Shown one piece after another: positions 1 to 7,822 of a stretch of 50,329 nucleotides of DNA; position 1 is the first letter of the stretch; each line of letters starts with the position of its first letter. Under the pieces are notes generated by a model that saw nothing but the letters and a program-made list of their open reading frames with translations, ran no database searches and was not told where the DNA came from. The position numbers and the translations under genes were made by a program. The DNA is from Deltaproteobacteria bacterium. GTDB lineage: Bacteria; Bdellovibrionota_B; Oligoflexia; Oligoflexales; CAIYRB01. Location: assembly GCA_016874735.1 (NCBI GenBank), contig VGTI01000027.1:1-50329 (forward strand), in the 5' to 3' direction.

Positions 1-2
1 CC

Positions 3-155
3 CAATACTGTGTGTTGGTAGGTGAACCGGGAGTCCCGGAGAGATTGTTGGCGACGCTTTTCGTTATAGCAGCCATTGCCGGTTGGCAACAGCTTAAATT
101 CCTGAATAAATACAGCGTTAAGGAAGCCTCGCGGGATCGCGCAGTCAAGCAATAA
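3..155 (+). CDS. 3' end of an unidentified gene (partial)
   Basis: An open frame runs from the window edge to a TAA at 153-155, giving about 50 residues. It contains one hydrophobic stretch (LLATLFVIAAIAGW) followed by a basic, charged tail ending RAVKQ, which is how a membrane protein with a cytoplasmic C-terminus often ends. The other two plus-strand frames hit stops within the first 25 bases. It converges on the crystallin-like gene whose stop lies 38 bases further on. No family can be named from this fragment, and an open frame this short could be chance. Confidence 0.4.
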   Translation, partial: QYCVLVGEPGVPERLLATLFVIAAIAGWQQLKFLNKYSVKEASRDRAVKQ

Positions 156-193
156 TCCCAAGTGATTACGGCACGTTTTCCGAACCAACCACA

Positions 194-1015
194 TTACAGC
201 GTGGCAAAAAATGCTGCTAATTCGATTAGCTCAGGGGCTGGTGGCGCTGCTTTGTCGGCATGTGGCCGGTAAAAACCCTGCGCGATCACCTTCATAGTAG
301 CCACAAGTTCATCGAGCATGCCGTGAAAGTCACTGCGTGCGGCTGCCATTTTGAAGGCAAATTCCGTAACGCCGGTGACCCCGCCGTAGGCCTTAAAGCG
401 GATTTTGACCAAGCCCTCTGTCAGGTCAATTTCGTAATCCTGAACATTGATGGAATAGGTATCGTCAGAGTGCGCCGTAACGATTGCATGACCGTTGATG
501 GTCTGCATTTTCAGCCACTTCTCGTCGTAATGATTCCCTCCCGAGTACCAGTAGTACGAGGCTCCCTCCACCCAAGGGGCATCGCCCACGGGTGTCTCGA
601 TCCGCGTCGTCGCTACGCGGCAACGGTAGGACGCGACTTCTTTAGAAAACCCAAGATCTTGGAGGTTGATACTCAGACCTCCAGCCACCGTAACGCCTTG
701 CATGAGCCCCGGCTGGAGGGCCATGAATCGGCCGGTAAAATAGGGCGCTGCGTAAAGCTCAAGCACATAGCCCTGCCGCACGTAGATGCTCGTCACACGG
801 CCCTGCCACCAGTCTGTGAGTTTTGGAGCGTAGGGATCCTTGCCGGCGACTCGTGCAGTCCAGCTTGCCCCTGTCATATTCTCTTGGGAGTAGAGCGCGC
901 AATCAGCGTCCACTGCTGCGTCGCCATCGGAGGCCAGAGCCTGTCCGGTCATCATCGCGGGTGCAAAGACCCACAACGCCAAAATGACACGCACTACAGC
1001 CGCCCACAATTTCAT
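194..1015 (-). CDS. secreted protein with a beta/gamma-crystallin-like domain
   Basis: A 273-residue protein of unknown role, probably exported: residues 1-28 form a signal peptide (MKLWAAVVRVILALWVF, then an A-x-A type site near GQALAS). Residues about 35-130 look like a beta/gamma-crystallin Greek-key module. Two half-motifs are visible, CALYSQENMTGASW and LELYAAPYFTGRFMALQPG, matching the usual aromatic-x5-F/Y-x-G pattern. The C-terminal half has no recognised fold. The ATG at 1015 is chosen because GGAGGTG sits 6 bases upstream and the signal peptide begins there; the frame is open further upstream without a better start. Crystallin-like bacterial proteins often bind calcium or inhibit proteases, but neither is shown here. 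The gene stands alone, divergent from the kinase gene. Confidence 0.7.
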   Translation of the reverse strand: MKLWAAVVRVILALWVFAPAMMTGQALASDGDAAVDADCALYSQENMTGASWTARVAGKDPYAPKLTDWWQGRVTSIYVRQGYVLELYAAPYFTGRFMALQPGLMQGVTVAGGLSINLQDLGFSKEVASYRCRVATTRIETPVGDAPWVEGASYYWYSGGNHYDEKWLKMQTINGHAIVTAHSDDTYSINVQDYEIDLTEGLVKIRFKAYGGVTGVTEFAFKMAAARSDFHGMLDELVATMKVIAQGFYRPHADKAAPPAPELIELAAFFATL

Positions 1016-1036
1016 GCTGACACCTCCGCCGGTTAC

Positions 1037-1086
1037 GGCTCCGCTCGGAGCCGCTATCGCAATTATGTGGATTACCGCCAATCCAC
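1037..1086. promoter_or_regulatory. two inverted repeats in the divergent intergenic region
   Basis: The 218 bases between the crystallin-like gene and the kinase gene contain two inverted repeats: GGCTCC-gctc-GGAGCC at 1037-1052 and GTGGATT-accgcc-AATCCAC at 1067-1086. The first lies about 10 bases upstream of the ribosome binding site of the minus-strand gene, so it could fold in that leader. No convincing -35/-10 pair was found in this gap. The function, operator or RNA hairpin, is unknown. Confidence 0.35.
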
Positions 1087-1233
1087 AGGAAACTCAATCA
1101 CCAAGAGTCGTCACGTAAGGTTTACTGCCACGGAAGTTCGCTGTCATCGTGATTCACAGACTGCTTGGCCCTTGATCCACAAAGCGGTAGAACTAAACTA
1201 GGCGATCGGCTCCGACTAAGCGCGGTGATAGCC

Positions 1234-2274
1234 ATGAGGATAGACACAAGAAAACCGAGGCAAGCCGAAGCATCTACTTTTCTTGAGCTGCCTCAAGCCC
1301 TCAGCCAACCGGGCATTCTCAGCGCACGCCATGCATGTACCGAGGTGCGTGAGACCCATCTTTCCTATCTCTTTTTCACTGAACACGAAGTCTACAAACT
1401 GAAAAAGTCTGTGCGGCGACCCTTTGTCGATCTATCGTCGGTTGCTGCGAGACTTCACAACGCCCAACTTGAGATCCTGCTTAACCGACGGCTAGCACCG
1501 CAGCTCTACCTCGGGCTCAGTCAAGTTACACACCGTTCAGACCGTGTGATTGCCCTTGACGGGCAAGGTGAAACCATTGACTGGCTGGTACGCATGCACC
1601 GTCTTCCAGCTGATCGCATGCTCGATTGCCTCATCGACTCCCATGCAGTAGCCAACGACGATCTCGCATGCCTGACGACTACCCTGGACTCGTTTTACGC
1701 AGGAGCAAAACGTATCTCCGTTTCGCCAACGGATTACCTAGCCTCCTGGCACCGCCGTTTACACGAGGAGAGATCGTTACTCCTGCGGCCTGAACTAGCG
1801 TTACCAGAACAACTCATAACAGTGCTCACCCACGAACTTGAGACCATGCTGCTAACAGACGAAAACCTGTTTAGCGTTCGTGTCCATGGTGGCCATATTG
1901 TCGACGGGCACGGCGACCTACGACCAGAACATATCTGCCTGACCGACACCTGTACCATCTTTGACTGCCTCGAGTTCTCGGCCTCCCTGCGTACCCTGGA
2001 TACTGCCGACGAACTTGCTTATCTAGCCATGGAACTCCGGGTGCTAGGCGCAGACGACCTAGCGGCGGCAGTAGTCGCGACCTGTCACGCCCTAGGTGGT
2101 GATGTCGTTCCACCGCTCGTTCATAGCTTTTACACCTGCTACCGCGCACTGCTAAGAGCGCGCCTTTGCGTCTGGCATCTCTACGACTGTTCCACAACGG
2201 AGGAGGAAAAGTGGCGCCGCAAGACCCATGCCTACCTCAGCCTAGCGAGTGAGGAGTTAGGCAAGAATCGGTGA
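1234..2274 (+). CDS. phosphotransferase-fold kinase, COG2187 type
   Basis: About 346 residues. The N-terminal part has the COG2187 signature THLSYLFFTEHEVYKLKK and then LNRRLAP, known as the phosphotransferase module that often precedes a P-loop kinase in longer relatives. The C-terminal half has HGDLRPEHI (the aminoglycoside-phosphotransferase-like catalytic loop, HGDxxxxH) and IFDCLEF, where the Asp would bind metal. No P-loop kinase domain follows, so this is the short form. The substrate is unknown. The frame is open from a TTG at 1165; the ATG at 1234 is preferred because the upstream residues do not look like family sequence, but no strong ribosome binding site decides it. Its 3' end overlaps the convergent PRPP synthase gene by 18 bases, so transcripts of the two are antisense at their ends. 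Confidence 0.75.
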   Translation: MRIDTRKPRQAEASTFLELPQALSQPGILSARHACTEVRETHLSYLFFTEHEVYKLKKSVRRPFVDLSSVAARLHNAQLEILLNRRLAPQLYLGLSQVTHRSDRVIALDGQGETIDWLVRMHRLPADRMLDCLIDSHAVANDDLACLTTTLDSFYAGAKRISVSPTDYLASWHRRLHEERSLLLRPELALPEQLITVLTHELETMLLTDENLFSVRVHGGHIVDGHGDLRPEHICLTDTCTIFDCLEFSASLRTLDTADELAYLAMELRVLGADDLAAAVVATCHALGGDVVPPLVHSFYTCYRALLRARLCVWHLYDCSTTEEEKWRRKTHAYLSLASEELGKNR

Positions 2275-3237
2275 ATCAATCTGCAACGTGCTCCGGTGAC
2301 TACACTCAGTAGTTTTCGCAAACACGCGCGATACATCTAAAAGCTCGCATTTACCGGTTAGATGGTCTGGCAATTCTTTGAGCGCTAACGTAGTGTTGGT
2401 GCCAATAATAAAGTCAATCGCGGCGTCACTCAAACGACTCACCGTCTCGGTGCCTAGGACAATATGGGTAGCGGCAAGTATTACTTTACGTGCTCCCAAG
2501 TCGAGGCAGGTACGAGCAGCTTTCTGCGCAGTAGCTCCCGAGCTAATTAAATCATCAAAAATAATTGCCACGCGCCCATCGACATCGCCGAGTAAAGGAC
2601 CGCCCCTGACCTCGCCCGCGCTGCGCTCTTTGATGACGAGACCAAATTTAGTGTCATCAGATCCACGTAATTTATTGATCTGCCCTTGCAGACTGAAGAC
2701 ACGCTTAGCGCCGCCAAAATCGGGAGTGATCAGTGTCAGGGGCTCCTTGCCTACTAGCGTAGCGAGGCGCGCCGCTAGTAGTTCTCTAGCACTCAGATGC
2801 TCTACCGGCACACGAAAGGCTGATTCAAAGGCTGATGCATTATGTACATCTAAAGCCGAGATAGACGTGTATCCCGCCGTCTCGATCAAGGACGCAACGT
2901 ACTTCAGCGTCAGGGGATCGCGAGACTTCGTGCGCTGATCTTTACGTGCGTAGCATAGATAGGGTGCAACCAAATGCACGCTCCGCGCATGGGAGTCTCT
3001 GAGGGCGCCTCCCAGAAAAAGCGCCAAACACAACTTATCGTGCACACCGAGATCACCTTCGCGGATAAAGGTTGCGACGACGCTAACGTCATCACCACTG
3101 ACACTAACGAGCGGCCTTACTTTATATTCGCCGTCGCTAAATTTTCTGATTTCCAGCGGCGAAAGCTCGATACCTAAACGCTCAGCCAAGGCGTAACTAA
3201 GATCCTGAGACTGATCTAGAGAGAATATTTTCATCAT
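2257..3237 (-). CDS. prs: ribose-phosphate pyrophosphokinase (PRPP synthase), divergent type
   Basis: Makes phosphoribosyl pyrophosphate from ribose 5-phosphate and ATP, feeding nucleotide, NAD, His and Trp synthesis. The 326 residues match the family from end to end: FSDGE near residue 35, YLCYARKDQR near 95 (canonical YFGYARQDR), DVHNASAFESAF near 130 (canonical DLHAxQIQGFF), ITPDFGGAKR, and the ribose-phosphate loop IFDDLISSGAT near 215 (canonical VDDMIDTGGT). These changes place it away from the standard bacterial Prs, so it may be a paralogue, perhaps closer to archaeal-type enzymes. ATG at 3237 is preferred over the upstream GTG at 3249 because GGGGTGG ends 8 bases before it, and ATG follows ATG here. 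The next gene upstream on this strand ends 100 bases away. Confidence 0.85.
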   Translation of the reverse strand: MMKIFSLDQSQDLSYALAERLGIELSPLEIRKFSDGEYKVRPLVSVSGDDVSVVATFIREGDLGVHDKLCLALFLGGALRDSHARSVHLVAPYLCYARKDQRTKSRDPLTLKYVASLIETAGYTSISALDVHNASAFESAFRVPVEHLSARELLAARLATLVGKEPLTLITPDFGGAKRVFSLQGQINKLRGSDDTKFGLVIKERSAGEVRGGPLLGDVDGRVAIIFDDLISSGATAQKAARTCLDLGARKVILAATHIVLGTETVSRLSDAAIDFIIGTNTTLALKELPDHLTGKCELLDVSRVFAKTTECSHRSTLQIDSPILA

Positions 3238-3337
3238 AAAGAAAGCCACCCCTATTCAGCTGCGCGCAGTCACGCAGTGACGACGTCTCTGACGAGGTGG
3301 CATGCATAAAATGAGCCAGCTAGGACGCTACGACTGG

Positions 3338-4237
3338 TTAGTAAAGCAGGCCCACTTGCACTCCGTATAGACCAGCACTTTTGTCGCCAAAACCTTGCAG
3401 CACTGGGCGATAGCTGGCAGCAACATACATCGACGTGTCTGCCGTACGCATGATAGCGTAGCCGACGGTAGCACTCAGCGTGAACCCAGACCGGAACATC
3501 GGGCGCCCATCTTTGGTCTCGCTGTTTGATGCGCGGTGGAATCCGCCCAAGCCCACATCAGCACCGATAAAAGGCGCGTGCTTGCCGTTAGTTAAATAGT
3601 AGTCGAGGCCAAGCCCCGCGCTCACGGCAAAAGCCTCTTTGATCCCAGGTCCGATGTTGAACTCTGAGTAGGCCCGAGGCGCAAGTTGGTCGCGTTCCCA
3701 CACATAGCCCAGTTCAAAATTGTAGAGTGTCTCGTCAGTGCCAAAACCATGTGCCTTGGTCGGTCCCAGCGCCACCTGAACCCGCTTAACCGTCACTTGT
3801 CGCGCAATGCCTGCACGCACCTCGTTCGAGGTCACGTCATCGACAGTGGCCGACTTTTCCGCTGCCCTTTCACTGAGCACTGAGCTCACGAGGCGCTTGA
3901 CGCCGGTGTCGAGTTCGTTCTCATTAGCCACTTTGAAGCTATCTTCGTAAGAGTCGCCATCGGCAGATTTCTTCTCTAAACCGAGGATGTAGCCCTCACC
4001 CACTTTGGTGATGCTGGGTGCAAATGTGAGCTCGGGTTGTTGCCCATCTTTGGCAATCGTATGTTTAGCTTGGCGTAGGTATAATCTGATTAACTCAGCG
4101 TAGGTCTTGACCAGTTCATCACTCACGCCTATACCGCGCGGGGTCAGTACTTTCGCCGTGGACGCCAGAGCATTCCCGGCGATGCTGGTGCTAACCACTA
4201 AGATGAGTCCAAACATGATGCGGACGAAGTTACTCAC
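3338..4237 (-). CDS. outer-membrane beta-barrel protein, function unknown
   Basis: A 299-residue exported protein. Residues 1-25 are a signal peptide ending in GNALAS. Residues about 30-115 form a soluble part with alternating hydrophobic strands (LTFAPSITKVGEGYILGLE) that loosely recalls periplasmic domains of lipoprotein cofactors. From about 140 the sequence alternates polar and hydrophobic residues with aromatic girdles and glycine-rich turns (FIGADVGLGGF, YVAASYRPVL), and it ends in VQVGLLY, a typical beta-barrel C-terminus ending in an aromatic residue. The start is GTG at 4237, with GGAG 8 bases upstream. That binding site is the right arm of a long inverted repeat (4246-4291), so translation is probably controlled by RNA folding. 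The porin gene lies 89 bases upstream on the same strand. Confidence 0.7.
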   Translation of the reverse strand: MSNFVRIMFGLILVVSTSIAGNALASTAKVLTPRGIGVSDELVKTYAELIRLYLRQAKHTIAKDGQQPELTFAPSITKVGEGYILGLEKKSADGDSYEDSFKVANENELDTGVKRLVSSVLSERAAEKSATVDDVTSNEVRAGIARQVTVKRVQVALGPTKAHGFGTDETLYNFELGYVWERDQLAPRAYSEFNIGPGIKEAFAVSAGLGLDYYLTNGKHAPFIGADVGLGGFHRASNSETKDGRPMFRSGFTLSATVGYAIMRTADTSMYVAASYRPVLQGFGDKSAGLYGVQVGLLY

Positions 4238-4245
4238 GACTTCTT

Positions 4246-4291
4246 CTCCTATATGAGCAGGTCTCTCTAAGACCTGCTATTTATATAGGAG
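4246..4291 (-). promoter_or_regulatory. extended hairpin sequestering a ribosome binding site
   Basis: Two nested inverted repeats share one axis: CTCCTATAT (4246-4254) pairs with ATATAGGAG (4283-4291), and GCAGGTCT (4257-4264) pairs with AGACCTGC (4270-4277), loop ctcta. In the minus-strand transcript the arm AUAUAGGAG holds the GGAG used by the GTG at 4237, so the folded RNA hides the ribosome binding site. No run of U follows on either strand, which argues against an intrinsic terminator. An RNA thermometer, a protein-binding leader or insulation from porin readthrough are all possible. Confidence 0.65.
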
Positions 4292-4326
4292 ATCTCAAGC
4301 ATTAGCCACTACCGACTCCGGTATGA

Positions 4327-5526
4327 TCAGTAGTTCCACTGCACCTGTAGGCGGGCTAGGCGGCCATGCTCGCGCTTTGGCGCCGTTTTGGTATTGGTAC
4401 GACGCGAGTCCACGTATGCGGCAGTGAACTCAAGGGATTTCTCTACCTGCCACTCGACGCCGACTTCGGCTTCATCCACTTCATAACGTACGGCGTTGAC
4501 GTCATGCTTGCGACCACCGCGGTAAGTCTGAGCCCTGATAAAAGGGATAAACTCACCCTCTTTGTAGCTCACCAGGACGTAGCCACCCTCTAAGTCCTTG
4601 ACCTCGACAGTATTCAGAGCAGCGTTGTACTGCGGCCCCTTACCCTTGGTGTACTCCGCCTGAAAGCCAAAGGGTTGCGGGTAGTAAATGAGTGATGCCG
4701 CGACTCTTTGGTCAAGTGACTCCGATGGACCGCCCGTACCGTCTTTTTTAGTCACGACGTAGCGACCCGTGTAGGCTTGAATGCTGGTCTCAAGGATTTG
4801 TTCGCCAAAAATCTGAAACGGATAGGTCAAACGTGCCACGCTGTGAAGTGAATGATTCGCCTCGGGTTGGTTAGCCGTTTGCCCGTTGTACGCGCCAATG
4901 GCAAATACACCGTAATCTCCCGAGCCCTTAAGCCCACTATCCACTAACATTTTAAAGCGCTGGCGAATTTCTGGAGGTGCCCACATGTAGTAGACGCCCA
5001 GATCACGTTCATCCTTAGCGGCGGAGTTGATCGCATCATCGCGATCGAGCGGTAAACGATTCTGGCTAGACTGCAAGTTTTCAAAACCAAACGGCACTTT
5101 GGACTGACCAAAGCGTAAACGTGAGGACTTGTCTGCAGTTAGCGCATAGTCTGCATATAAATCGCGAATTTGTAGGAAATGTCCAGCACCGCCGCTAACC
5201 GGAGTTACCGCAAAGTCAGGTTGCACGTAGACCATGGTGCGATCTGAAGGATTAGCCGTCACAATAAGGCGCGCGCGACGCAGGAACAGACTATTGTTGC
5301 CACCGATAGACTTGTCGCCCTGATCAGACGTCAGATTTTTATTGGTGACACCAAGCTGATTGTAACGCAACTGGGCGTAACCACGGAGGCTGATCGTCTC
5401 GTACCAGGCCTTATGGGCAGTCTGGTGTGCAACTGGCCCTTGGCCGGCGGCTGCTTGGCCAAAGGCATTAGCGCTCATGATGGTTAGAGCAAGAATACAT
5501 CCAAGATTAGCGCATTTTTTTTGCAT
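4327..5526 (-). CDS. porin, phosphate-selective O/P (OprO/OprP) type
   Basis: A 399-residue outer-membrane porin. Residues 1-23 are a signal peptide (ILALTIMSANAFGQA). The barrel begins with SLRGYAQLRY and carries the OprP-family landmarks NSLFLRRARL, VYVQPDF, IRDLYADYAL, LRFGQSKVPFGFENLQSS and a run ending GVEWQVEKSLEFTAAY. The length is usual for the family, and the last residues LQVQWNY end in an aromatic residue as barrels do. OprP-like proteins pass phosphate or other anions. Lying downstream of the sulfur operon on the same strand, 125 bases after the TauE gene, it could instead serve sulfur oxyanions; that is inference from position only. ATG at 5526 starts the signal peptide. The ORF ends 36 bases before the buried-RBS hairpin. 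Confidence 0.88.
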   Translation of the reverse strand: MQKKCANLGCILALTIMSANAFGQAAAGQGPVAHQTAHKAWYETISLRGYAQLRYNQLGVTNKNLTSDQGDKSIGGNNSLFLRRARLIVTANPSDRTMVYVQPDFAVTPVSGGAGHFLQIRDLYADYALTADKSSRLRFGQSKVPFGFENLQSSQNRLPLDRDDAINSAAKDERDLGVYYMWAPPEIRQRFKMLVDSGLKGSGDYGVFAIGAYNGQTANQPEANHSLHSVARLTYPFQIFGEQILETSIQAYTGRYVVTKKDGTGGPSESLDQRVAASLIYYPQPFGFQAEYTKGKGPQYNAALNTVEVKDLEGGYVLVSYKEGEFIPFIRAQTYRGGRKHDVNAVRYEVDEAEVGVEWQVEKSLEFTAAYVDSRRTNTKTAPKREHGRLARLQVQWNY

Positions 5527-5622
5527 AGGACGGAGGCCTCGGCAGGAAGTTGAAAAATCGTCCTAAGGTGTACAGTTATCGCTACTGCAAGGGAACTCTG
5601 CTGCCTCAAGATTTTTAGATTC

Positions 5623-5637
5623 TTAACATGTCGTTAA
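5623..5637. promoter_or_regulatory. inverted repeat upstream of the porin
   Basis: TTAAC-atgtc-GTTAA lies about 100 bases upstream of the porin start and 15 bases past the TauE/SafE stop. The 5-5-5 spacing suits a dimeric regulator, while AT-rich arms make it a poor terminator. No clear promoter hexamers were matched to it. Confidence 0.3.
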
Positions 5638-5651
5638 ATTTAGACATCGCC

Positions 5652-6464
5652 CTAGCCACCGCTAGCTGCACCTGTGGCGAGAATCTGGCGGATCAGTATG
5701 TAACAGCCATTGGCGAGAATGAACCAGCCAAAGCCTTTTTTAAGGCGGCTAGGTTCCACACGCTTGGAGACATTAACCCCAAAAATAATGCCAATGAGCG
5801 CCACTCCTGTGACCTTCATTAAGAAAAACCATTCCAGGGTCACGGCGGCGAGCACATCGCCTATAAAGCCGATGAGGGAATTGGCTGCGACTATGAGCAA
5901 TGAGGTACCAACAGCGACGGCCATAGGCATACCGACTACCACAACTAACGCTGGGATAATGAGGAAGCCACCACCTGCACCGATAAAGCCCGCCACCGAG
6001 CCGACTAAAAAACCCAAACTGGCCAAGAGAAGCCGGTCACTTACGCTCCCACTCTGACGTGGATGTGGCGCGTGGCTTTTGATCATGGACACCGATGCCG
6101 CTAACATGACAAGGGCAAAGACAGTCAGGATTATTTGATCTTTATCAATAACGGCTAAATTACCGATCGATATTTTATCGGGTATGAGCGGCAGGAGCCC
6201 TCTGCGCGTAACGTATGTTCCGACGATCGATGGCACGGCAAAAACTGTGGCCGTCTTGTAATCGATCAGCCGCTCACGATGATAACGAGTGAGGCCGAAT
6301 ACACTCGACGTGCCGACTATGAACAGGGAATAACTTGTCGCCAGCAATGCGGGTATATCGAACAAGTAGACCATAATCGGGACGGTGAGAATGGCGCCAC
6401 CGGCACCGATCAGGCCGATGGTTAATCCTACCGCCAACATACTGAGGTAACCAATCATCAACAC
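5652..6464 (-). CDS. sulfite exporter TauE/SafE family permease
   Basis: A 270-residue inner-membrane permease with about eight hydrophobic segments. It has the two-fold repeat of the family, each half opening with a glycine-rich loop: GLIGAGGAILTVPIMVYLF near residue 20 and GFIGAGGGFLIIPALVVV near 160. The family exports sulfite, sulfoacetate or related anions. Here it closes a run of YeeE/YedE, persulfide dioxygenase and exporter genes. Persulfide oxidation yields sulfite, so sulfite removal is the obvious job; this is established for similar clusters and inferred here. GTG at 6464 is preferred because AGAGG lies 8 bases upstream; an ATG two codons later is too far from it. Only 16 bases separate it from the dioxygenase gene. 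Confidence 0.9.
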   Translation of the reverse strand: MLMIGYLSMLAVGLTIGLIGAGGAILTVPIMVYLFDIPALLATSYSLFIVGTSSVFGLTRYHRERLIDYKTATVFAVPSIVGTYVTRRGLLPLIPDKISIGNLAVIDKDQIILTVFALVMLAASVSMIKSHAPHPRQSGSVSDRLLLASLGFLVGSVAGFIGAGGGFLIIPALVVVVGMPMAVAVGTSLLIVAANSLIGFIGDVLAAVTLEWFFLMKVTGVALIGIIFGVNVSKRVEPSRLKKGFGWFILANGCYILIRQILATGAASGG

Positions 6465-6480
6465 GAATGCGGCCTCTTAG

Positions 6481-7350
6481 TTAGGAGTGACCAAAGGTTA
6501 CCGGCAATTTGATATATGTTTTCCCATTGTCCTCAGGTGGCAAAAACTGGCCGGCAGCAATATTCACCTGCACACTCGGGTAAAGCAAACGCGGAGCACT
6601 CAGCGTGGCATCGCGTGTGGTCCTGAACTTGATGAAGTCAGCCTGCGATGTATCGCTTTTGATATGGATATTTTGCGCCTTAGACGCGGCAACAGTGGTC
6701 TCAAACTTGAGCGCTCTGCCACCTGGTTGATAGTCATGACCCACGAATATTCTCGTGCTGTCGGGCTGTCCGTAGATTCGCTTGGTCACCGACTGAAATA
6801 ACACGGCTGCATCACCCATGGGGAAATCGCACCGTCCCGTGCCGTAGTCGGGCATAAAAAGCGAGTCACCGACAAAGAGCGCATCTCCAAAAAGATAACT
6901 CGCACAGGCTGGTGTATGACCTGGAGTAAATAACACCTCGAAGCGCAGAGTCCCGGCGGTCACAAGCTGATGATCCCTGAGCAGGGAGTGAAACTGGCTG
7001 CCGTCAGTTTTAAAATCAGCTGGAAGATTAAATATTTTTTTGAACGTGTCCTGAACCAAAGTGATCTTTTCCCCAATACCAATTTTGGCCTCGGGCCAGT
7101 AATTTTGGACAAGAACCAAGGCGCTGGACAGGTGATCAGCGTGGGCATGGGTTTCTAGGATCAGCCGCACGCGGAGCTGTTTTTCCCGAACAAAGTTGAT
7201 CAGCAACGCAACAGACTGACCACTGGTGCGCACGCTTGCTGGGTCAAAATCCAGGACTGGATCGATGATCACAGCATCACGCGAACTACCGTCATACACG
7301 ACGTAGGTCAAAGTAGAGGTGGCCTGATCGAAAAAGTGCTGGATCTCCAT
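6481..7350 (-). CDS. persulfide dioxygenase, MBL fold (ETHE1/Blh type)
   Basis: Oxidises glutathione persulfide to sulfite using mononuclear iron, as the last detoxifying step of sulfide handling. The 289 residues carry the metallo-beta-lactamase metal motifs THAHADHL near residue 70, GHTPACASY near 145, GDSLFM near 160 and GHDYQPGG near 220. The C-terminus has the PPEDNGKTYIKLPV tail seen in the Blh branch of the family. ATG at 7350 has AGGAG 7 bases upstream; the open frame reaches 7461 but the extra residues match nothing. The gene sits between two YeeE/YedE genes and the TauE/SafE exporter, the arrangement known from bigR-type operons, but no BigR-like repressor gene is next to it. Confidence 0.9.
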   Translation of the reverse strand: MEIQHFFDQATSTLTYVVYDGSSRDAVIIDPVLDFDPASVRTSGQSVALLINFVREKQLRVRLILETHAHADHLSSALVLVQNYWPEAKIGIGEKITLVQDTFKKIFNLPADFKTDGSQFHSLLRDHQLVTAGTLRFEVLFTPGHTPACASYLFGDALFVGDSLFMPDYGTGRCDFPMGDAAVLFQSVTKRIYGQPDSTRIFVGHDYQPGGRALKFETTVAASKAQNIHIKSDTSQADFIKFRTTRDATLSAPRLLYPSVQVNIAAGQFLPPEDNGKTYIKLPVTFGHS

Positions 7351-7393
7351 ACGAGACTCCTGTCGCATGCGATGACCGCGATAAGCTCGAGGG

Positions 7394-7822
7394 CTAAACT
7401 TTGGCCGATGTCCACTTAATGTAAAGTCTGTGCAGGACGATGCCACCACACATAGAGGCAACGAACACCACGACTTTGAGATTTCCAGTGGCTAGGGCGA
7501 CAAGGGCAGGACCGGGACACAAACCACCAAGCCCCCACCCCACTCCGAATAGCAGCGAACCTACCACCAGTTGGGCGTCCAGATCGCGACGCGTTGGCAC
7601 AAGAAATTTGGCACTAAGGATGGGGCTCGGCCTTTTCATGATGAGGCGGTAGGTTACCGCGTGCACGGCAATCGCACCGACCATGACTAGCGCCAAGCTT
7701 GGGTCCCACGTACCTGTGATATCCAAAAACCCGACCACTTTTGCTGGCAAGGTCATGCCTGCCAGGGCCAACCCGATCCCGAACACAAACGCGGACAAGA
7801 ACGCGGCAAAAAGCACCTTCAT
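7394..7822 (-). CDS. YeeE/YedE family membrane protein, second half (PmpB-like)
   Basis: A 142-residue inner-membrane protein with four hydrophobic segments and the signature WGLGGLCPGPALVALATG. The conserved Cys is thought to relay thiosulfate or sulfide-derived sulfur across the membrane in YeeE/YedE proteins. The start is ATG at 7822, inside the stop of the preceding YeeE/YedE gene (ATGA overlap), so the two halves are translationally coupled and probably act together. The frame is open upstream to 8104, but that part only shadows the other gene. The persulfide dioxygenase starts 43 bases downstream. Small split YeeE/YedE pairs next to Blh-type dioxygenases are a known arrangement. Confidence 0.88.
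   Translation of the reverse strand: MKVLFAAFLSAFVFGIGLALAGMTLPAKVVGFLDITGTWDPSLALVMVGAIAVHAVTYRLIMKRPSPILSAKFLVPTRRDLDAQLVVGSLLFGVGWGLGGLCPGPALVALATGNLKVVVFVASMCGGIVLHRLYIKWTSAKV

Noticed and set aside
260-1201. Long plus-strand open frame of about 313 residues
   Set aside because: It is antisense to the crystallin-like gene, rich in His, Arg and Cys without family motifs, and has no ribosome binding site. The minus-strand frame has a signal peptide and a perfect ribosome binding site.
4257-4277. Intrinsic terminator of the porin gene
   Set aside because: The stem is right but no U run follows on the minus strand. The outer arms pair over the next ribosome binding site, which fits a regulatory leader better.
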